Below, piece by piece: positions 58,301-64,000 of a stretch of DNA of 64,000 bases. The translations under genes were made by a program, and so were the position numbers. The notes under the pieces were generated by a model. It saw only the letters and a program-made list of their open reading frames with translations. It was not told where the DNA came from and made no database searches. Each line of letters starts with the position of its first letter. The stretch's first letter is position 1. Source of the stretch: Prostheceraeus crozeri (Eukaryota; Platyhelminthes; Polycladida; Euryleptidae); assembly GCA_907163375.1 (NCBI GenBank), contig CAJQUW010014796.1, forward strand, positions 230,534 to 294,533. Direction: 5' to 3'.

Positions 58301-59330
58301 GCTACACACCAAAACGTCCCAAATTCTAACTCTGTCGTTTTTCGACAATGTCCCAAAATCTTAAATGGCGTCTCACATCTAAACGAAGACAGATAGGAAC
58401 AAGCCGATCCTTTCAGTGAATTTGTCTCACTCTTAGCTTTCAAACGAGCTATGGCACGACAAAATCCGTCCAGTGGAAGCCAAAATCGAAGCGAGCTGTC
58501 CAGAGGGGGGGGACGTCAGTGAAATTTTTTTCTCTCCGATTGAGCTGGAAATACACCATTTCCATGTAGAATTTGACGCTGAATACGAATCTGGCCTCCG
58601 TTTTCCCATCCGATGCTTCGTTTTGGCTCTACAGTAGGCAGCCATCGCAAAAAATTCTAACTCTGTCGTTTTTCCGAAAAATGTTGAAAATTTTTTCTCT
58701 CCGATTGACTTGAAACTCACCATACAGATAAAGAATTTCACGCTGATTCCAAATCTGAAATCCGTTTTCCCATCCGATGCTTCGTTTTGAAGCTAGAGCC
58801 CAAAACGTCCCAAATTCTAACTCTGTCGTTTTTCGCCAATGTCCCAAAATCTTAAATGGCGTCTCACATCTAAACGAAGACAGATAGGAACAAGCCGATT
58901 CTTTCACTGAATTTGTCTCACTCTTAGCTTTCAAACGAGCTATCGCACGACAAAATCCATCCACTGGAAGCCAAAATCGAAGCAAGCTGTCCAGAGGGGG
59001 GGGACGTCAGTGAAATTTCAAAATTTGATGAAAAATGTTTTGGTGACGGTCCCAGGTCGAAATTCCACACTTTGGAAAATTTTCAAAATTTTACCCATAC
59101 AAAGCCACTCTGACACTTAGGATTTTTTCAGGTGAGCGAGCTCCGACCTAAAATCTTGTAACCGCTCTAACTTTTGAACGAAGACAGATAGGAACAAGCC
59201 GATCCTTTCAGTGAATTTGTCTCACTCTTAGCTTTCAAACGACCTATGGCACGACAAAATCCGTCCACTGGAAGCCAAAATCGAAGCGAGCTGTCCAGAG
59301 GGGGGGGACGTCAGCGAAAAATTTTTCTCT
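49320..59330 (-). repeat. ~820-bp-unit tandem array, right arm (about 12 units)
   Basis: Twelve copies whose equivalent points lie at 49809, 50628, 51447, 52283, 53100, 53920, 54862, 55680, 56514, 57331, 58167 and 58985. The spacing is 817-820 or 834-836 bp, once 942 bp. Each unit is two related halves, each starting with a G7-G10 tract and ACGTCAGTGAAA, so the tracts alternate at about 330 and 490 bp. The ~18-bp length variants come from a duplicated CTCCGATTGAC word. Open frames of 95-208 codons recur in every unit but lack start context, splice signals and any recognisable domain. Confidence 0.93.
53930..54050 (+). repeat. Aberrant inverted junction inside the right array
   Basis: A GC-rich patch (GGCCGGATCGGAGGCCGGGA...) followed by ~85 bp of the array unit in opposite orientation. 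It makes this unit 942 bp long. The block is either a genuine rearrangement or an assembly join. Confidence 0.7.
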
Positions 59331-59560
59331 CCGATTGACTTGAAACTCACCCTACCGATGCAGAATTTCACGCTGAATCCGAATCTGGCCTCCGTTTTCT
59401 CATCCGATGGTTCGTTTTGGCGTTACACACCAAAACGTCCCATATTCTAACTCTGTTAAAATTTTGAAGAAAAATTTTTTCTCGATGATTGCCTTGAAAC
59501 TCACCCTACCGATGCAGAATTTTACGCTGAATCCAAATCTGGCAGCCATTTCACCATCCA

Positions 59561-59636
59561 CGACAACCTAAACGGTCGCCCACGTCAACCTAGACGGTCG
59601 CCCACGTCAACCTGGACGGTCGCCCACGTCAACCAG
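59561..59636 (-). repeat. 22-bp tandem repeat in the right tip (three units)
   Basis: GACGGTCGCCCACGTCAACC three times; the left tip has four units in inverse orientation. Confidence 0.9.
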
Positions 59637-59872
59637 GCGGTCGGACCAACTCACCCGAGTCTCACACTCTGTCGTTGCAGAGGGGGGGGGAGTCAGCGAA
59701 CATGTTGTGAACGTGAACCCACCTGGCCGGCACACCACGACAGACCACAACCTCTGTCATTCCAGAGGGGGGGGACTCAGACCCGAAGCACCACGGCGGC
59801 CGACCACGACACTCTGCCGTTCCAGAGGGGGGGAGGGCGCGCTGTGTTTATTCTGGACCTTTTGTTACTACT

Positions 59873-59878
59873 ATTCCC
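59873..59878 (+). repeat. Right target-site duplication ATTCCC
   Basis: Matches 32515-32520 exactly and fixes the right end of the Polinton at 59872. Confidence 0.93.
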
Positions 59879-60335
59879 ATTTCTGATGCGAGGCTCAATA
59901 GGCCGACACTCATGACGTCTCATTTGCAGTCGTGCCAACAATTCAATTTGATCTGTGCATCTTTACAACAAACCACTTATACAAACTGAATCGTTACTTG
60001 TCTTTCGCCGTTTAACAATGGCATAATTGCTTTTCCAATCACCTAGTGATTTTCAGGTATAACGGATAATTACTTTTTAACTTATCCGGTGCACGGCATT
60101 AGAAGCAAAGGGCATTGAAGGCCATGGCCTGGTTCTCGCCTCACTCGCATTTTATCGCTCGCACCTTATAACTTCTTCCTTCACAGAGAGCAACTCCTCT
60201 TCGGAGATGATTGACAGTCTTTCATGCACATTGCGAAAGCTATTTGCTAGTTTGTAATGCGGCAAATGGCACTTGGTGGAAGTTATGTGTGGAATTCTGG
60301 TTTGCCTCCGCCATTTTTTCTCCGGTAAATATATA
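59879..60335. other. Host DNA right of the Polinton
   Basis: Continuation of the GCC-gene intron; no feature recognised. Confidence 0.4.
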
Positions 60336-60668
60336 CCTGCCAGCGTGTGAAGTTGCCGGAGTGTCGAGGCTGGTTTCCAATGTGTCGCTTCACCGTCTGC
60401 GCTTTCGAGTGAAATTTTATGTTACAATTATCTTCTCTTTTTTGAGACAAAAACGCTCGACGTTCATGGCGCTGCAACATTTAAAGTCACAATGGGCACT
60501 GCATTACATGCGACCTCGGAAGGGTGACACGCATGGTAAACTGTCTTGCGAGTTGAAGCGCAGCTGCGTGAGGCATCGACCAATCAGAGCGCATTATTGC
60601 GGAAGACGGTGTTACGATGCACGACGCGCGACCCATTGTAAAACAGTCTTTAGTCGCAGCCATCAGCT
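60336..60668 (+). repeat. Dispersed repeat related to 1.0-1.6 kb
   Basis: Shares GGCTGGTTTCCAATG, GAAATTTTATGTTACAATTA, ACGCTCGACGTTCATG, GGGTGACACGCATGG and GACCAATCAGAGCGC with the block at 200-1,660. A 153-codon frame crosses it, but the frame is not kept in the other copy. Confidence 0.7.
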
Positions 60669-61377
60669 ATAAGGCGACAGACGTCGTTCAGGGTGGGGTC
60701 CACTTCTTTGATGTGTGTCAACCTTTCACTGCCTTTTTCCAAATGCCTTTGTCGTTGTTTGTAAATTCATGTAAGACTAATTGAATACAGCAAAAGATTC
60801 ATTTTTCAACGCAATTTTTATCAGCACTTCACTGGCAACAGGTGTCTTACACATGATTTTTATCTGTGCATTTATCATGATTTCTTAAGCTCATAATTAA
60901 GGCAGACGCCATGTGCGGAAATCTCATGTCATCTGTTTTGGTATCTCCACATCATCCCCTCCGTTTTTTTTTTGCCAAAGGTTGGTTTTTATTAGTTTTT
61001 GTTATCTATGTTGCTTGTATTTAACCTTAATGATATCTTTCATTTTATCCTTGCAATTCTCTGTAATCTGCTCACCGCTAATTGTGGAACAGATGAAACT
61101 AATTAAATCTAAAATTAATCAAATTTCCAAAAATATTTAAAAAGAACAGAACAGCAGTGTTTGCAAAAAATTATTTTGCAGAAACTCATACCGATGGTGG
61201 AAATTGAAATTTAATGAGACACGAATTTTTGTCAAAATATACCTTTAAAAGTAAGAAAATTTATAGAAACATTATAATTACGAAATTACTGATTAGTCGA
61301 TTTATTTGCGGGATGGTTGAGTGATACCTTTATGAAATGAGTAAATAAAATAATGTCGATTCGCACTGCGGCCTTGC
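60669..61377. other. Intron or intergenic DNA
   Basis: AT-rich; nothing recognised. Confidence 0.4.
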
Positions 61378-61385
61378 TTTATTCC

Positions 61386-62225
61386 CAGGCTTGCCAATGG
61401 GATGGATTTCCAGCCCAATCCCGATGAGAATTTCCATTGGGATCCCAATCGATCCCAATCCCAATAGAAATCCTAATAGCCTGCTTTAGAGCTAAAAAGG
61501 TACGCAGTTTTACCCCAAGCTTCATCGGGCTTACCGCTTAGGCCTGCCAAATGTAATACTTTTTGAATTGACGAAGTCCACGGTCGTAGGCCAAGGACTA
61601 GAATGTCCTTAATAGGGCTTTAATTGATTTTAAACGACAGAGTATAATAGGAGTACTGTATGGCTATATTTTGCGCCGAGACTGCCGTCACCCAAGAGCT
61701 TATAGGGGTCTAGGTGTATATCTAATATGTATGTATGAACTACAAACACACTTGGTATTAATTAAACCTATATCGGATAATGCGGTGTTAATAAACAGCT
61801 CGCTACACGGGCTCGCACGGACAGTAGGCAACAGGCAGTCGACAGCGTCATATACGGTTAAATAGGCTTGAATAGCTTACAATGTATAGCTTAATTATAG
61901 AAGCGGCGAAGCGCGTGACAACGTACAGGCGAATTGTATAACCGTATACATACTGTTACATAGCTGCTACCTTTTTAAGCAGCACTACATGTATAAGCCA
62001 TAGAGTAGGGTTAGAGTTAAAATTTGTGTAGATCACAATAAGAGCTGTCAATGCTCGAATTCGAGAGAGGCAAGGTCAGAATTGAGACACAGAAAAATGA
62101 ACTGCTCTGCACAACCCGAAAACATTTGTAACGTACTGACTAATGTCAACGATTACATGTATATTTTGTTGGGAGAGGGCTTATTGGCTTATCCCAATTG
62201 GAATCCCAATCCCAAGGCAAGCCTG
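61386..62225. mobile_element. hAT-like MITE 1, 840 bp, 8-bp target duplication
   Basis: CAGGCTTGCC at the left and its inverse GGCAAGCCTG at the right, with matching subterminal ATGGGAT/ATCCCAAT blocks. TTTATTCC flanks both sides (61378-61385, 62226-62233). Eight-bp duplications and CAGG-type ends are typical of hAT elements. No transposase. Confidence 0.87.
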
Positions 62226-62793
62226 TTTATTCCCTAAGCGTGGTACTTTTATTTTTTTGCAGTATTACTTTCATTATTGAAGATGTCATTGTTCTGCGTA
62301 CATAGAAGTGTCACTTCTTTTCTTAGACCATAAGTGGTCAGATCTCGCCTGTCGCGTTCCATAAAACGATAGAGATTTGAATTGATTAAAGAGGGTAATG
62401 TCCCAAGGCGTGGAGTTCCTTCTATTATTTTGTAGTAAGCCTTGAAGATAAATTTCAAATATGTAACTGATGCATTAAATATAAAATTGAAGTTAAATGA
62501 CAATAAGGAGTCAATGAAATTATTTATTCCTAATTTTTTTAAACCTGAAAGGGACACACGAACTCATCTTGCAAGCAGCATTTTGTCAACCCTTGCCATA
62601 GATAAATCGATCGAAGGGCAGCCCATCGCAATTGTTTTTTTCAATAAGTTACCTACTTAAGTTTTCATAGTAATTCAAAAACAGGCTTTGGTGCAAATTG
62701 TTGCAGCAATAACTGCTGGTGTGATTACAAAAGCACGACTCAAGTCAGTGTTGTTATTTTTTATGAAGCAGTTAAATCTACATTACCGAACGC

Positions 62794-63520
62794 CAGGGCT
62801 GCCGTGGGGATGGGGATGAAATGGGGATCCCCATTCCCATGGGGATGGGATGAGGATAGGTGCTTTCCCCATGGGGATCCCCCACTTGGGGAATTCTAAG
62901 CAGATCGTAAAATTATTTCAATAATTTGAGTAGATGTACATTCTGTCGTCAACGTCCAGAAATAGTGTCGTCTGCTCATATTCAATTGTGCATTGATTGA
63001 ACCAGCAACTCATGTGACATTTGAAAACTCGTGAACCATCCTTCTACAAATCATAATAAAATAATTACTTCTCAGGAATACCAAGACTATTCGATAGTTT
63101 ATTTTCCATAGGAAAGTCAAGGCTTGTCGTTTAGGACTCTTGTGTATGCGATCAAGGTTGGGACTAAACATAGCTTAATTAGCCTAATAATCACTATCGA
63201 ATCACCGATATGCAATCACAGCGAAGACATGGAAGACCTTTCGATAACTTTTCATTGGCCCATGTAAGCATGCATTATGGCTTCCTTCCTTTTTCCACTA
63301 GCAAGTATGAATACATACCCAAGTAATCCTGTAACTAATATGCCTACATGCATTTCATTTTCAACACGTATCGCAATCGTATAGCGTAGGTCTACATGTT
63401 TTGTACATATATACATGGGAATAGGACGACAACTCCTGTGGGGATATGCGGATCCCCACATGAATTCTATGGGGATGGGGTGCGGATGGGGATAGAAATT
63501 TCATCCCCACGGCAACCCTG
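62794..63520. mobile_element. hAT-like MITE 2, 727 bp, 8-bp target duplication
   Basis: CAGGGCTGCCGTGGGGATGG and inverse CATCCCCACGGCAACCCTG, flanked by CCGAACGC at 62786-62793 and 63521-63528. Subterminal GGGGATCCCCAT palindromes. The ends are akin to those of MITE 1. Non-coding. Confidence 0.9.
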
Positions 63521-63771
63521 CCGAACGCCCGATATGAAAGTGTCACATAAAAGGAAGCGTTGGAACATGTAACGTTAATGAAATGGCACAGTCTGTTGAC
63601 ATAATACCATAGCAATCGAACAGCGAGCAGGCAGTTCAACATTAAACACGCCAAGTTGTGCGACGTTTAAGTGACTGCTATCAACCGTATCACACAGCAA
63701 AGAGACACAGTCGATGTCAAGCTCTACAGAGAAGCTTGTGAATGTTTTTTCGTGCGCCTGCTAACTTTCTC

Positions 63772-63990
63772 AATAATGATCGGAAGGACCAACATGACGA
63801 GAAAACTTTAGCTCAATGATCTGAATTCTTTGAATAGGAAGGAATCGTGGCGATCGGAGCATGTTGAAGGAATTCACAGCAATCCGCAAGCGATGCACGA
63901 CTATTTTTCTGATCTCTGTAAGGTATTGGGAATTTCTTCTTTTTGCCCACTTAATAAGTTCCTACATGTGCCATCCTTTTGAATCAGTCT
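63772..63990 (-). repeat. Dispersed repeat, inverted copy of 20,479-20,670
   Basis: Shares, inverted, GGTCCTTCCGATC, CCTTACAGAGAT, GTGGGCAAAAAG and GATGGCACATG. It may continue beyond the window. Confidence 0.75.
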
Positions 63991-64000
63991 GCACTTATAG

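Larger units (their letters stand above)
32521..59872. mobile_element. Polinton (Maverick) DNA transposon, complete ends, 27,352 bp
   Basis: Begins AGTAGTAATAAAAGGTCCA and ends with the inverse (...TGGACCTTTTGTTACTACT), flanked by ATTCCC on both sides. 5'-AG termini, 6-bp target duplications and a protein-primed family B DNA polymerase define Polintons. The long near-identical inverted arms run from 32521 to about 37,400 and from about 46,650 to 59872. Between them lie a capsid-type C-terminal exon and the polymerase gene, tail to tail. Integrase, packaging ATPase, adenain-type protease and major capsid protein were not found. The copy would need help in trans to move. It lies entirely within the last visible intron of the GCC-repeat gene. 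Confidence 0.94.
46650..59872 (-). repeat. Right terminal inverted repeat of the Polinton, expanded
   Basis: Mirror image of the left arm with only scattered single-base differences in its inner part. Its array is about 10 kb instead of 1.6 kb, and it has three rather than four copies of the 22-bp repeat. The 88-aa ORF product is identical to that of the left arm. Such identity suggests recent gene conversion or replication through the termini. Confidence 0.92.

Noticed and set aside
49183-58985. Recurrent open frames of 95-208 codons (beginning MLRFWLPVDGF or MKFFICM) in the right array
   Set aside because: They recur because the DNA unit recurs. Several frames are open at once, they run through G-tracts, and they have no domain, promoter or splice context.
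60211-60672. 153-codon plus-strand frame right of the Polinton
   Set aside because: Lies across a dispersed repeat whose other copy (1.0-1.6 kb) does not keep the frame.

Overview
The window is nuclear DNA from an animal, most likely an invertebrate; I cannot name the species. Evidence: genes with spliceosomal introns of 1-4 kb (GT...AG, TTTCAG-type acceptors), AT-rich introns full of LINE, SINE, mariner, hAT-like and Polinton elements, TATA boxes and AATAAA signals. There is nothing bacterial in it.

1-32,054 (+ strand): ten consecutive internal exons of one very large gene for a cysteine-rich extracellular-type protein, built almost only from GCC2/GCC3 (ephrin-receptor-like) repeats of the CPAGYYC type. 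All splice junctions agree in phase. About 2,370 codons are visible, and neither end of the gene is in the window. One exon carries a 1-nt frameshift near 18,200. The introns hold LINE fragments (2.1-2.7, 12.1-12.5, 16.6-17.5, 27.3-28.0 kb), a dead mariner (12,532-13,947), several MITE-like foldbacks, a tandem tRNA-like repeat (6.6-7.0 kb) and a head-to-head pair of tRNA-like/hammerhead-ribozyme SINE-type units (23.0-23.5 kb).

32,521-59,872: a complete-ended Polinton/Maverick (27,352 bp), sitting in the last visible intron, which is therefore more than 31.9 kb long. It starts AGTAGTAA, ends with the inverse, and is flanked by a perfect 6-bp target duplication (ATTCCC). Its terminal inverted repeats are huge and unequal: about 4.9 kb on the left and about 13.2 kb on the right, where an ~820-bp unit is amplified 12 times. 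The unique middle holds two convergent genes. One is the C-terminal exon of a probable capsid-type protein (+). The other is a multi-exon protein-primed family B DNA polymerase (-) with an N-terminal proline-rich and zinc-finger extension and two in-frame TGA codons. No integrase, packaging ATPase, protease or major capsid gene was seen.

The inverted repeats are the most unusual part. Each arm carries inward-pointing TATA boxes, a leader exon with a splice donor, a TATA-driven 88-aa ORF, two HDV-like self-cleaving ribozyme folds flanking that ORF, and three paralogous ~200-nt modules that look like a covarying structured RNA. A fourth module lies in intron 1 of the polymerase gene. I infer that the two arms act as matching promoter/RNA-processing cassettes for the two convergent internal genes.

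59,873-64,000: intron or intergenic DNA with a dispersed repeat related to the one at 0.2-1.6 kb, two hAT-like MITEs with perfect 8-bp target duplications, and an inverted copy of the repeat at 20.5 kb.
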